Of a DNA stretch of 64,000 nt, positions 9,414 to 18,355 are shown one piece after another (position 1 is the first letter of the stretch; each line of letters begins with the position of its first letter). The DNA is taken from positions 1,302,001-1,366,000 of the forward strand of contig JAGTXO010000006.1 in the NCBI GenBank assembly GCA_019448385.1, in the 5' to 3' direction. The stretch comes from Diacronema lutheri. Taxonomy: Eukaryota > Haptophyta > Pavlovophyceae > Pavlovales > Pavlovaceae. The notes beneath the pieces were generated by a model, which searched no databases, had not been told where the DNA came from, and worked only from the letters and a program-made list of their open reading frames with translations. A program made the position numbers and the translations under genes.

Positions 9414-10778
9414 TCATCCTTCGCGCGCGTCGACACGCATGGCCGGCTCTGCGGCGGGCATATCGGCCGCGCGTGGCACGTGCGGCGCGCGCGCCTGCGG
9501 CCCGCCCGGCTCGTACAGCCCGTCGTGCGCGCCGTCCGCAGCGTTGGGCGCGGCGGGCGCGAGCTGCGGCTGCGCGGGCTGCTCGGGCTGCGCGGGCTGC
9601 AGCTGGTATCCCGGGAAGAGCGACGACAGGAAGGCAACGCAGCACGCGAGGCAGAAGCGCGCGGTGCCGCCCGCCGCTGCACCCTCGCGCGGCGCGCCGC
9701 CACCGGCGGCGGCGGCGTCGTCGTCGGCGGCGGCGTTTGGGCGCGGCCCGCCGCCGGCACCGCCGCCAAGCAGCGCGGGCGGGCGGAACGAGGTGATCAG
9801 CTGCGCGAGGTTTTGCGTCTGCGCGACGAAGATGGCGAGTGCAATCGTGCACAGGAGGAGCAAGCGGTCAACGTCCCCATCCTGCCCGAGCATGAAGACG
9901 AGAAGCACGAGCTTGAGCGCGAGCTGGAGTGCGTCGCGTTGCGCGCCCTGCGCAGCGTCGCCATCAGCGGGCACGGGCGCTACGGGCGGCGCGAGCGGCG
10001 CGGCCGCGTGCTCGGCGGCGCGTTCGCCGTCGCCCTCGGCGCCCGTGGGGCGGCCGACAGCGTCCGACGCCGCGGCTGCGTGCGGCGCGTCCGCCGAGGC
10101 ATCAGCGCCCGCCGGCGCGTGCGGCTGCGCATGCGTCCATGGCTGTGCGCCGACGGGCGCGGGCGTGAGCACGGGCTGCGCGCCGGGCGGAGCAACCCAC
10201 GGGGCAAAGAAGGCGCCTGGAGGCAGTTGCGAACCGGGAGGCGTGACGAGCCAAACGGGCTCCAGCGCGGGCACGGCGAAGACGTACGGCTGGCCGTGGA
10301 TGTACTGGACAACGTGCTGGTAGCCAATGCATCTGAACGTGCCGTACGACGGGTAAGATGCGTCCGCGCCCGGCTGCGCGCCCGCAGGTGGCTGAGGCGG
10401 CCGACCCGCGTCGTGATCAACGGCCATTGGCTCCGGCAGCGGGCCGGGTAGCGCGGCGCCGAGCGGCGCGGGCGAATTGACGTCGGTGGGCTGTGATATC
10501 CACGTGCTCGCCTGCCGAATGACCAGGTGCAGCGTGATTGGCACGGACGTGTCGTGGCGCGCCATGTGCCCCTCGAGCCCCTCCGAGTCCTGCAGCACCT
10601 TGCCCGCGAAGATGATCTTCTGCTCGTCGACGAGCGGCTTGCACGGGTGCGAGCGATGAAGCCGTTCCTTAAGCTCGAGCACTGATGAGGCGAGCGGCAC
10701 CGTCGCGCGGAACTCCGCGTCTGGCAGGCTCGGGTTCTTGATGATCAGGTCGACCGTCCCGCCGACCGAGGCGGCCAT
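9414..10778 (-). CDS. HERPUD-like ER membrane protein with ubiquitin-like domain
   Basis: Single exon, 454 residues. Residues about 8-90 form a ubiquitin-like domain (VDLIIKNPSLPDAEF, DEQKIIFAGKVLQDSEGL) with the spacing seen in HERPUD1/2. A long Pro/Ala-rich region follows (including QHVVQYIHGQPYVFAVPALE), then two hydrophobic segments near residues 282-320 (ALKLVLLVFMLGQ and LLLLCTIALAIFVAQT) and one near 385-401 (FCLACCVAFLSSLFPGY). HERP proteins sit in the ER membrane with the ubiquitin-like domain in the cytosol and bridge the HRD1 ubiquitin ligase during ER-associated degradation. That role is family knowledge; the sequence shows only the layout. The ATG lies 23 bp from a TTTTTAAAA box shared with the divergent gene at 10854. 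Confidence 0.75.
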   Translation of the reverse strand: MAASVGGTVDLIIKNPSLPDAEFRATVPLASSVLELKERLHRSHPCKPLVDEQKIIFAGKVLQDSEGLEGHMARHDTSVPITLHLVIRQASTWISQPTDVNSPAPLGAALPGPLPEPMAVDHDAGRPPQPPAGAQPGADASYPSYGTFRCIGYQHVVQYIHGQPYVFAVPALEPVWLVTPPGSQLPPGAFFAPWVAPPGAQPVLTPAPVGAQPWTHAQPHAPAGADASADAPHAAAASDAVGRPTGAEGDGERAAEHAAAPLAPPVAPVPADGDAAQGAQRDALQLALKLVLLVFMLGQDGDVDRLLLLCTIALAIFVAQTQNLAQLITSFRPPALLGGGAGGGPRPNAAADDDAAAAGGGAPREGAAAGGTARFCLACCVAFLSSLFPGYQLQPAQPEQPAQPQLAPAAPNAADGAHDGLYEPGGPQARAPHVPRAADMPAAEPAMRVDAREG

Positions 10779-10800
10779 CGAGACACCTCAGCGCCCTCGG

Positions 10801-10809
10801 TTTTTAAAA
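10801..10809. promoter_or_regulatory. Shared TTTTTAAAA box of a divergent gene pair
   Basis: The only A/T block in a 75-bp gap between the ATG at 10778 (minus) and the ATG at 10854 (plus). Its core TTTAAA is palindromic, so it could serve both directions. The same motif occurs at 16430, 52906 and 62161, also between divergent starts. Confidence 0.55.
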
Positions 10810-10853
10810 CGCAGCGGATAATATGCTGCAATCTGTTACACGTGGGCGGAGCG

Positions 10854-12407
10854 ATGACGGACGCCAAGCTCTACGTTGACCGGGTGGCAGTCGCCTCGGC
10901 TTTCGATTCGATCAGCTCGATTGACGCCATCATCTTTGGGCGCGAGGCCGGCGGCGTTGTTAACGAACGCCGACCGGGCGGCGCAATTGGCTCCGCCAAG
11001 CACGCGGCAAGCAAGGTGCGCCGCGCAGCGCGCGCTCGCGTGACGCGCGCGCCACGGCCGGGCGCGCGCGCCACGGCCAGACTGACGTGCGCGCCTGCGC
11101 CGCTGCCTCTTGTGTGATTGCGCGCGCCGTGGTGTAGAGCGCAGTGGCACCCGTCTCGCTCGACTCAATGGAGCACACTGACCAGCTCGTGTTCGAGCAG
11201 GCGCGCGGGGGCGCGCCGGGCGACAGCGCGCGGCCCAAGCTGCCAGAGGGCACACAGGCGCACGCCACGCTGCCGCGCGCAGACAAGACGCGTGCTTTTG
11301 CCACGCACAAGCTTGCAAAGCCCGACCCCTTTGCGGCGCAGAGCGCGCGCCTCCTTTCGGCGCTCGAGACGCATCCGGCGCACCTTGCGAATGAGCGGTG
11401 GCCCGTCGTGCGCGTCGCAAAGGAGTTTGCGTTCCGTCTTGAGCAGATCGGCTCGTCGCTCGAGAACTGCACGCGCAACCTCGGCCGCCTGTGCGTCGCG
11501 CTCAAAATTGGCACCGTCGAGGACAACAAGGTCGTCGCGGTCAGCGCGCTCGACGCGCAGCGAATCGCTGCCTCATGGGGCCTCGTGATCGATCGCGCGC
11601 AGATGCGCGAGCTCTTCGCGCTGCACAAGTGCGCAGCCGACGTGCCAGTGCCGATCAGCCTCTTCGTTCGGCGCTTCTCCGAACCGATCGGTGTGGAGGG
11701 CGGCATCCTCGATTCGTCGCGCCCGCGCTCGTACACGCGCCCGCCGCCCATCGACTATGGCGGGGGCTCGGGGCCGTACTCGGGCGGCCGAGCGAACGAG
11801 GTCGAGCAGGCGCGTGTCGCATCTTACAAGGCCGTGGGCGATCGCCGACGCACCGAGTTTCAGGCGCGCGCGCGCAGCGTGGCCCTCGTATCGACCCTGC
11901 CGATCGCCAGCGCGCGTACCCGCAACGGCGCGCGCATTGACCGCGATGGGTCTCTCCGCGCGCCTTGTGTAAACCCCCGCCCGCCCTCGCCCTTTGCACT
12001 CCGCCTCCATCCGGCCTCCCGGATTCTGGCCCGATCCTTCGGCGGTGCAGGCGGCCTGGTCGAATCACGTCGCGAAGCATGCCGCCAAGGGAACGCACCC
12101 GTCGATGCCGGGCGCCGTGAGCAACGTGGCGCGCTTGCACGAGCGCATGCAGCAAAGCGGCATGACGCATACGGACGCGATCCGCAAGGTCGTGCGCACG
12201 GTCGGCCACGGCACGCTCGCCGCCAACAGCACCGCGTTCGGCGTCAGCGCGCTCCGCCTGAGCCCCGAGCTGCTCGTGCGCACTGCGGCCGCGCTCGGCG
12301 TCACGCTTCACCCGCCGGACGTGGCCACGCTGATGGGCGCGTACGGCGAATGCTCGGTCTCCGAATTTGCGAGCCGCTTTCTCGATTCCGATCCGCTCGC
12401 GGGATGA
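10854..12407 (+). CDS. Unknown protein with two EF-hand-like repeats, about 3 exons
   Basis: Exon 1 (10854-11015) reads MTDAKLYVDRVAVASAFDSI and ends at an AAG|GTGCG donor. Exon 2 starts about 11138 after GTGTAG, in phase. Exon 3 begins about 12050 after GGTGCAG and ends at 12407. I infer a donor near 11966 for the second intron; only the frame change shows it directly. Two segments resemble each other: SALDAQRIAASWGLVIDRAQ followed by about 30 residues ending SLFVRRFSEP in exon 2, and SALRLSPELLVRTAAALGVT followed by a stretch ending EFASRFLDSDP in exon 3. Both have the helix-loop-helix rhythm of degenerate EF-hands without the calcium-loop acids. Such two-lobed proteins are common among flagellar and calcyphosin-like proteins, but I cannot name this one. 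It is divergent from the HERPUD-like gene with a shared A/T box. Confidence 0.6.
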
Positions 12408-12645
12408 CCACGATGGCCAGATGGAGAAGGGCCGGCAGTGCCCAGCAGCCTAGGGCTCAGAAAAGACCCTGCTCAGCCAAGGGTGAGCCGCCTTGGCCCG
12501 ATCAGAATTCGTGACACGGCGCACGCGTCCCCAACGGAGCGAGCGAAAGAGAGCACGCAGCGTCGATGCCGAAGTCAGGGCGACGGTGTCAATATGGAGG
12601 GCCTTTCCAAACTCAAATTTGTAGTTTGGCGCCAAAACGAGGACG

Positions 12646-13773
12646 ATGTTTGCAAAGATCTTTGCAGGCATCACGAGCCTCGCGAACCGCGAAGCGCCGA
12701 CGAGCGCGGCAGACGTTGGCTCGGCGCAAGGCGCAAGCTTTGCTGTCGCCACTGCATCCGCTTTGGGCGAGACCATCGTGCAGACGGGCGCTGCGGCCGA
12801 GCATACCAACGCGATGGCGGACGCATGTGGATCTGGCGATGTTGAGCTTGTGTGCATCCTGCTCAAGCAATGCGCGACCACAGAGCTGATCGACGAGCTC
12901 GGCTGCTCGCCCCTCATTCATGCAGCGCGTGCCGCATCTCCGGGGTGCGTGCGCGTTTTGATGCTCGCTGGTGCGAACGCGCACCACCTCGACACGTTTG
13001 GGTGGTCTGCGCTCTCGTACGCGTGCGCTGGCGGCTTTCTGGGCTGCGTGCGCGAGCTGATCGCGGGCCGCGCGGACGTCGACTGGGCGGCGGCGTGCGG
13101 CGTGACGCCGCTGATGACTGCCTGCTTGTACTCGCACGTCGATTGCGCACATGCCTTGCTCGAGGCCAGAGCCGACGTGCACCGCTCCACTCCAAGTGGC
13201 TCATCGCCAATAACGCGCAGCACATCCCTGGAGGCGATGCAGCTGCTCTGCGCGTGCGGCGCTGATCGCGAGGCGCTCTTCGCGAACCCGCTGGTGTTCT
13301 CGCGGCTCGTGCCGGAGGTGCAGGATTGGATCATCGCAACGCGCGAGTGGACGACTCCGCTCCACCACGTGCAGTTGCTCACAGCGCCGCGAGTGCGCGA
13401 GCTGCTCGCTGCCGGCGCCGATGTTCATGCGCGGTCGGGCAGGCAAGGGTCGCAGACGCCGCTCACGATTGCGACGTCCCTGCTCGAGAGCGGAGCGCAG
13501 CATGTGGGCGCCGCCATGATCGTCGCCGCGGCGGGGCCATGGTCGTCAGGCGTGCATGCCCTCTTCCCACCATGGGCGCGCGCGCGCGCCGTCCAGCTGC
13601 TGCTGATCGGCTACGGCATCTCGAACGTCTACGATTGCGCTCTGCTCGACGTGTGGATCGAAACGCTCATGCCTTTCGCTGTGCGGCGAAACGAGGACAC
13701 CACATGCAGTGCTGAGGGCGCATGCTCTCACGTCGGCTGCCATCGACCGGGCGTCGGCGTCGGCGCTGCATGA
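12646..13773 (+). CDS. Ankyrin-repeat protein
   Basis: 375 residues from MFAKIFAGITSLANRE. Ankyrin units are visible from about residue 45 to 175: NAMADACGSGDVELVCILLK, GCSPLIHAARAASPGCVRVL, GWSALSYACAGGFLGCVREL and GVTPLMTACLYSHVDCAHAL, each with the TPL-A-A-G helix pattern and the loop GA-A-V/N. A further unit (TTPLHHVQLLTAPRVRELLA) follows a diverged stretch. The C-terminal module (HALFPPWARARAVQLLLIGY then DVWIETLMPFAV) is a recurring tail in large protist ankyrin families, and I know of no function for it. Ankyrin repeats bind other proteins; the partner is unknown. The frame ends in low-complexity residues, so the true 3' end may be spliced just after MPFAVRRNED. Confidence 0.75.
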   Translation: MFAKIFAGITSLANREAPTSAADVGSAQGASFAVATASALGETIVQTGAAAEHTNAMADACGSGDVELVCILLKQCATTELIDELGCSPLIHAARAASPGCVRVLMLAGANAHHLDTFGWSALSYACAGGFLGCVRELIAGRADVDWAAACGVTPLMTACLYSHVDCAHALLEARADVHRSTPSGSSPITRSTSLEAMQLLCACGADREALFANPLVFSRLVPEVQDWIIATREWTTPLHHVQLLTAPRVRELLAAGADVHARSGRQGSQTPLTIATSLLESGAQHVGAAMIVAAAGPWSSGVHALFPPWARARAVQLLLIGYGISNVYDCALLDVWIETLMPFAVRRNEDTTCSAEGACSHVGCHRPGVGVGAA

Positions 13774-13838
13774 CGACTACGCAGCCGCATGCGGCACGCC
13801 GCTGCCGCGCACGGCATCAACTTGCACATCCCACGGTC

Positions 13839-15071
13839 TCAAGAGCGTGGCATCTCCCTTTTTTTCGGGGCCGCGAGCTCTACTCGAAGCGAGCGCGAGA
13901 GGAAGTCCTCGCCGTTGAGTGCGCACGCCGCGTGTGCGTGTGTCGCGCTCTCGAAATCGACAAAGCAGATGCCGCGTGGCTTGTTCGTTTCCTTGTCGAG
14001 GGGAAAGTGCACCCGCGTGACCGTCCCATATGCCTCGAGAAGCTCCTTGACGTCCGATTCCTCCGCCTCGTACGGCAAATTCGCGATGAACACTGAGGTA
14101 CGCGTGGGATCGATCGCCTTGCCCGGCGCGAGACCAAAGAGCGCGGACTCGTCGGTGACGAGACGCTCCATCTTTGCAATCTCGTCGTGCAGCTGCCGCT
14201 GCTTCTGCTCAAGCGCACCGATCATCCGGCTTTGGTCGATCGTGACGGCGTACGTGCGCGACGAGCCGATGCCGAACGCGAGCTCGGCGCCTGAGCGAAT
14301 GGTCATCGGCACGAGCGCGAGCGCGGCGACGCCGTCGACGGTGCTCCCCGCCTTGGACGCCAGGTCGACGAGCACGACGCCCGTCGGCGAATCACGATCA
14401 AAAGCAAAGAGCGCGTGCTTCCGCGAGCTGGTCGGGTGCGCGAGCACAAAGTCCGACGACTCGAACTTGCCGACCGTGAAGAAGGGGCGGCTCGCGAGCT
14501 CGCGAGTCTCGACGTGTTCGCCTTTTCTCCGGACGGTCACGGTCACGAGCGGGGCGGTGTCCGGCGCGAAGGGCTTGCATGTGGAGGCGACCCACGCGCT
14601 CAGCTGCTTTCCAGACGCGATTTCGTCGCGCAGCGCCTCGAGCAGCCTGCCGAGGTGGTTTGTGCCCACGCCCGCTCGCACGCCCCAAAACTCATCCGCC
14701 GAGTCGTCGGCGTGCACAATCGTCGCCTCCTCGCTGTCGAGGAGAAGCTGCCTGATGTGCGGATGCCGCATCAGCTTGTCACGCAGGCAGTTGCGCATGA
14801 TCGACAGACGCTCCGCCGCCTGCACGTGCTGCGCGGGCTGGAACTGGCGGAGCTGCGAGGCAGGCGGCGGGTTTTCGCCGGCGAGCCGAGAGCGCAGCTC
14901 GTCCGCGGCGGCGCTCGAGCCGGCAACTGCGGCGGCAAAGGCGTGCTCGAGGGTGGGGTAGAGCACGCGCCCAAAGAGCACGGGCGAGGGGTGCCACGGG
15001 TGCAGCTCGGCCCAGCGTTTCACCAGCCCCATCACCTTCTTCTCGCCTGCTCGTTCCCTCTTGCACGCCAT
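13839..15071 (-). CDS. NADAR-FHA-RRM fusion protein
   Basis: Single exon, 410 residues. Residues about 30-152 match a NADAR/YbiA domain: PSPVLFGRVLYPTLEHAFAA, then IMRNCLRDKLMRHPHIRQLL, DSADEFWG and GTNHLGRLLEALRDEI, the conserved order of that family. NADAR enzymes cleave N-glycosidic bonds, notably ADP-ribose from guanine bases or nucleotides, and also act in riboflavin chemistry. Residues about 178-275 form an FHA domain (GKFESSDFVLAHPTSSRKHA, then AGSTVDGV and MTIRSGAELAFG), a phosphothreonine reader. A short coiled coil (about 282-305) leads to an RRM at about 325-402 with RNP2 VFIANL and RNP1 KPRGICFVDF. The ATG at 15071 is followed directly by the conserved domain, so the start is sound. 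The combination suggests an RNA-bound, phosphorylation-guided ADP-ribose or nucleotide hydrolase, but that is inference. I know of no such three-domain protein. Confidence 0.82.
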   Translation of the reverse strand: MACKRERAGEKKVMGLVKRWAELHPWHPSPVLFGRVLYPTLEHAFAAAVAGSSAAADELRSRLAGENPPPASQLRQFQPAQHVQAAERLSIMRNCLRDKLMRHPHIRQLLLDSEEATIVHADDSADEFWGVRAGVGTNHLGRLLEALRDEIASGKQLSAWVASTCKPFAPDTAPLVTVTVRRKGEHVETRELASRPFFTVGKFESSDFVLAHPTSSRKHALFAFDRDSPTGVVLVDLASKAGSTVDGVAALALVPMTIRSGAELAFGIGSSRTYAVTIDQSRMIGALEQKQRQLHDEIAKMERLVTDESALFGLAPGKAIDPTRTSVFIANLPYEAEESDVKELLEAYGTVTRVHFPLDKETNKPRGICFVDFESATHAHAACALNGEDFLSRSLRVELAAPKKREMPRS

Positions 15072-15396
15072 CGTGCCGGAGCTAGAGTCAGTGTGGCGCG
15101 GACCGGTGAGTGTGAGCGCGACACCTCGCCGCGGTGCGTGTGCTCATGGGGCGGGGCGAGTGCGGCTGTGCGGGTGAAGGTGCAGAAGATGCGTATGACG
15201 TGTCGCAGCTTCATTGCTTCAGTTTCGGATCCGGTTCGAGTTGGCAGCGTCAGACGCTCACGCCACGGGAACGCCGCAAACGTGTGCGGCATGGCGCGTG
15301 CAAGTTTGCAACACGAGGCGCACTCGGCACTCGCCGCCTGCTTGCTGGCGGCCCTGTTGCAAGGCCTTTGACCAGCTCGCGAGTCGCGCGGCGGCC

Positions 15397-16402
15397 TCAG
15401 AGCAGGTCTTTGAGCACATCGAGGTTGCTCTTGCCCTGCTCATCGACATCGTCAATGCCGCCCCCTTCGCCACTGTCGTCATCGTCGCCCCCGCCGCTCG
15501 GCTCGTCGGTTGGCGCCTCGCCGCCCAAGCCTGGTATGTTGGGCCTGTTCTGGTTCTTCTGCTCAAACTTCTTCTTCTCGCCGGTGATTGGGTCGACAAT
15601 CTCCTCGATGTCACCGGCGTACGGATTGACGTACGAGCCGGTCAGGTCGATCTCGCGCTGCATATCCTCCCTGTCCTTCGCCGCGCGCCAGCTGCGCGCA
15701 GCGCGCGCAGGCGGCCGGCGCGGGCGGTCGATCGCGCGCGGCGTGGCCGTGGGGCGGTCAGCGTAGGCATGACACAGGCTCACGCATGCGTTGCTTGCGG
15801 GTCAAAGCTCCCAGCCGGCCCGCGCCCGCGCGCGCGTGCCGATCGAATCGCTTGAAGAGGTCGGTCGTAATCGCGACGCCGACAGACGACACGCCGATGA
15901 AGGTCACGATGCCGAGCACGCGGTCGGAATCCTCGCTCAGATCGGCGTCGACGATGTCGAACATCTCGCGCTGCGCCTCGCCCACTGGCATGTCGCTCCA
16001 CGCGACCTTTGCGACAATCTCGTCGACTTTGATGCCCGCGTTCTCGCAGGACTGGCGGTCCCACTTCTTTTTGAGGAAAAGCTGCTCGACCTCGACGGTA
16101 TGCTCGAGAGGCTGGGGGCTGTCCCGCGCAAACGACGGCCGCGCGCCGCCAAAGATGACGCTCGCACCCAGCGCGACCGAGACCGCTGCCCGTTGCGCCG
16201 GCCTCCACTCCAGCAGGCGTCGCCGGAGACCTTTGAACGCACGCGGCTCGCCGGCACTGGGCGTCTCCACGCTCACGACGCGTGACGCCGCCGACGTTGG
16301 CAACATGGGCCTGTGTACGCGAGCGCTCCCACGTGCCGCTGATGCGGGCGCGAAGGCCAACGCCGCGCCCAACGCCGCGACGAATGCGGCCATGACCGCC
16401 AT
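15397..16402 (-). CDS. Unknown plastid-targeted membrane protein, 2 exons
   Basis: The start at 16402 gives MAVMAAFVAALGAALAFAP, a signal peptide ending at the Ala-Phe-Ala-Pro step that marks bipartite plastid targeting in algae with red secondary plastids. A second hydrophobic stretch (RAAVSVALGASVIFGG) and an ARDSP cleavage-like site resemble a thylakoid transfer signal. The mature part (EVEQLFLKKKWDRQSCENAG, MFDIVDADLSEDSDRVLGIV) ends exon 1 with one membrane helix (GIVTFIGVSSVGVAITTDLF). A GTGAGC donor at 15783 and a GCGCAG acceptor at 15692 join to exon 2 (15691-15397): MQREIDLTGSYVNPYAGDIE, EIVDPITGEKKKFEQKNQN and an acidic end. The layout suggests an integral thylakoid protein with a C-terminal soluble domain. 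I do not recognise the family. The gene is divergent from 16500 with a shared box. Confidence 0.68.
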
Positions 16403-16429
16403 CACCGCCACGCGTCGCCAAGCCTCACC

Positions 16430-16437
16430 TTTTAAAA
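16430..16437. promoter_or_regulatory. Shared TTTTAAAA box
   Basis: A perfectly palindromic A/T octamer in a GC-rich gap, 28 bp from the ATG at 16402 (minus) and 63 bp from the ATG at 16500 (plus). Confidence 0.55.
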
Positions 16438-16499
16438 GGGACTGAAACCGCCGTCTGTGGTTCGGGCTTCTCGGGCTGCACCAGCTCGAGGCCGCGGCA

Positions 16500-16885
16500 T
16501 GACGTGGATGGACTGCGCGACGACGCCAGAGCGACACCAGCTGGCCGCCCGGCTGTCGCCGTCGTTCGCGCGCGCGCTTCCTTTTGCTTACGAGCGCTGC
16601 GGCGACGACTGGTCGCTCGCCTTCAACGAGTACTTGCACCGTCGAGCGAGCTACGAGCTTGGGGATCACCACGACACGCCGTCGCCGAAACCGGCGGCGG
16701 CGACGCCACGCTCGAAGCGCAAGGGGGGCGATAGCTGCGGGGAGGTGAAGCGTGCGTGCCACCGCCCGCTGCAGGACATGAACCTTCGCCCCTTTGGCAA
16801 CCTCGAGCAACAGCAGTGCGCTCACTCGACGGGCTTTGTGGCGCTCAGGTCAGCCGGCCATGACGACAGCGCGATGCAGCTCTGA
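16500..16885 (+). CDS. Small unknown protein, 128 residues
   Basis: ATG at 16500 gives MTWMDCATTPERHQLAARLS, then FARALPFAYERCGDDWSLAF and NEYLHRRASYELGDHHDTPS, a plausible folded N-terminal half, followed by a basic linker (PRSKRKGGD) and MNLRPFGNLEQQQCAHSTGF. No domain was recognised. The head-to-head arrangement with the plastid-protein gene and the shared A/T box support expression. The frame opens upstream of 16500, but there the box region would be coding, so I prefer the internal ATG. Confidence 0.45.
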
Positions 16886-17270
16886 CCGTGCAGGTGGGAG
16901 CTCTTGCGGCGGCAGAGCATGCGCTCCGCGGCTAGGTGCTAGGCCGACGCGCACACCGGCGTCCGAACGTGTGTGCACTCGCCCAGGCTCAGCCGCACGC
17001 CGCCAGCACGCCGCGCGGGCGCGCGCTCAAGTCTGAGCCACGACCAGGCTTGGGCTGCTCGTCTTCCGGCGTTCGGCGATGATGCGGCTGGCAATTGCAG
17101 ATGGATGATGGCGACTGCGTGTTGTGCGAACGAGCGCCCATGTTTGATGAGCTCAAGGCGCGCGCTGCGCGTGCATGCCGCGCGCATGCATGCACACGCA
17201 CATCCTTGCAAAGCTTCATTTGGCTGACAAGCGTGGCGTCACCGGCGCGGACGCACGCTGTGTAGCGCGG

Positions 17271-17313
17271 CAGGACGTGCGGGAACACCCCGTGGGTGCT
17301 CCCGCACGTCCTG
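17271..17313. other. Strong inverted repeat, 14+5 bp stem and 3-base loop
   Basis: CAGGACGTGCGGGA (17271-17284) pairs perfectly with TCCCGCACGTCCTG (17300-17313). After one A-C mismatch, CACCC pairs with GGGTG around a CGT loop. It is 57 bp from a poly-C tract, in non-coding DNA, downstream of genes converging from both sides. It could be a structured RNA, a 3'-end element or the footprint of a small foldback element. Confidence 0.7.
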
Positions 17314-17369
17314 TGACTCCTGTCGTCCACGATTGCCGAGCCCCCGAAATCAACGTCGAATGTTGCCAG

Positions 17370-17396
17370 CCCCCCCCCCCCCCCCCCCCCCCCCCC
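17370..17396. repeat. Poly-C tract, 27 bases
   Basis: An uninterrupted C-run, 57 bp after the hairpin. The nearest coding frame (17532-18059) is on the minus strand, where this reads as poly-G beyond its stop. Confidence 0.9.
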
Positions 17397-17531
17397 GCTG
17401 TGTAGCGCTTGAGGCAGGCGGGGGCAAAGCAGCAGGTGCGGGACACGGCTGGACAGCGGCGGCGGTGGGCCTCGTCTCGAGCGAGCTCGCGAGCTTTCCC
17501 ACCCTTCGAGTGGTTGGGCGCCATGCCGCCA

Positions 17532-18059
17532 TCACTCGCCCGCCCGGGCGCAATCGCGCGTGGACCCGGCGCCTGACGGCGGGTGCATGCTTGATGAGCC
17601 GGTGTACGCGTGTGCGGAGGCTGTCGTGTTGTCGTCGTCGTCATCGCCGTCGACATCGCCGTCGCCGAGAAGCGCGTCGCGCTCGTCCTCGGCGAGCGCC
17701 GCATATCCGTCGGCCGGCTGCGTGGGAGCATGCGACGCGCTCGGAGGCTGTGCGCATGGCAGGCCCGTGTCCGGCGCCAAGCCAATCCGAAGCCTGGTGC
17801 CCATGCCCGCCGCACCGCCGTAGAGCCTGAACCATGAGGTCGAGGCGCGAGGCCGAGGCTGACCAGGCGTACGCGCCGGTCGAGACGTCGAGCGCGGCCT
17901 CTTGGCACTGGGAGCTTTCAGCTTGAACTGGTAGGGCATGGACATGGGCGCCTGTCGCGCGACAAAGGCGAAGGTAGAGAGCGTCCACCAGCCCTTCGCC
18001 TGCACGCAGACGAGCGCGACGAAGACCGCGCGGACGAGCGCGACAAGGTCGAGCGCGCC
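17532..18059 (-). CDS. Unknown protein with hydrophobic N-terminus (5' part missing)
   Basis: The minus frame is open to a CTTAAG acceptor-like site preceded by a T-rich tract (TTTTGTCTG), so the first exon probably lies upstream and was not found. The exon starts GALDLVALVRAVFVALVCVQ and continues AKGWWTLSTFAFVARQAPMS, one or two membrane-spanning stretches, then MPYQFKLKAPSAKRP, a Ser/Pro/Arg linker, WFRLYGGAAGMGTRLRIGLA and an acidic region (GDGDVDGDDDDD). The hydrophobic-basic-acidic succession is unlike random reading in this base composition. No family was recognised. If no upstream exon exists, the first ATG is at 17945. Confidence 0.45.
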   Translation of the reverse strand, partial: GALDLVALVRAVFVALVCVQAKGWWTLSTFAFVARQAPMSMPYQFKLKAPSAKRPRSTSRPARTPGQPRPRASTSWFRLYGGAAGMGTRLRIGLAPDTGLPCAQPPSASHAPTQPADGYAALAEDERDALLGDGDVDGDDDDDNTTASAHAYTGSSSMHPPSGAGSTRDCARAGE

Positions 18060-18087
18060 CTTAAGCAGACAAAACGGCACGTCTTTT

Positions 18088-18120
18088 ATTAATACTAACG
18101 ACGCTTTCCGACGGGTCAAC
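18088..18120 (+). other. Candidate 3' splice site with TACTAAC branch point
   Basis: TATTAATACTAACG is followed by a pyrimidine-bearing stretch and TCAACAG, then ATGGGGTCAGGAAG. TACTAAC is the ideal branch-point consensus, and the same 14-mer recurs at 18420. No exon could be confirmed downstream. Confidence 0.4.
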
Positions 18121-18355
18121 AGATGGGGTCAGGAAGTGCGCAGCGAGGCGCCAGGCGGAGCAGGCCCAAAGGCCTACACGCGCCTAGCCACCGCGCGCCG
18201 CCGCCCGCGCGCCGCCGCACCGGTGGCTGCCGTCAATCACACCACCGGCCGACGCGCACGCGCACGCCGAGGCCCGAAGATCGTCGGCGACGACCGCCAC
18301 CCCCGAGCCGCCGCCTGCCACGTCGCCAAGCCGCCCGCCGCCGCTGCAGAGCTGG

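Larger units (their letters stand above)
16886..17531. other. Gene-free stretch with a hairpin and a C-run
   Basis: No coding region is supported. The two visible signals, a 43-base hairpin and a 27-C run, are listed separately. Confidence 0.6.
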
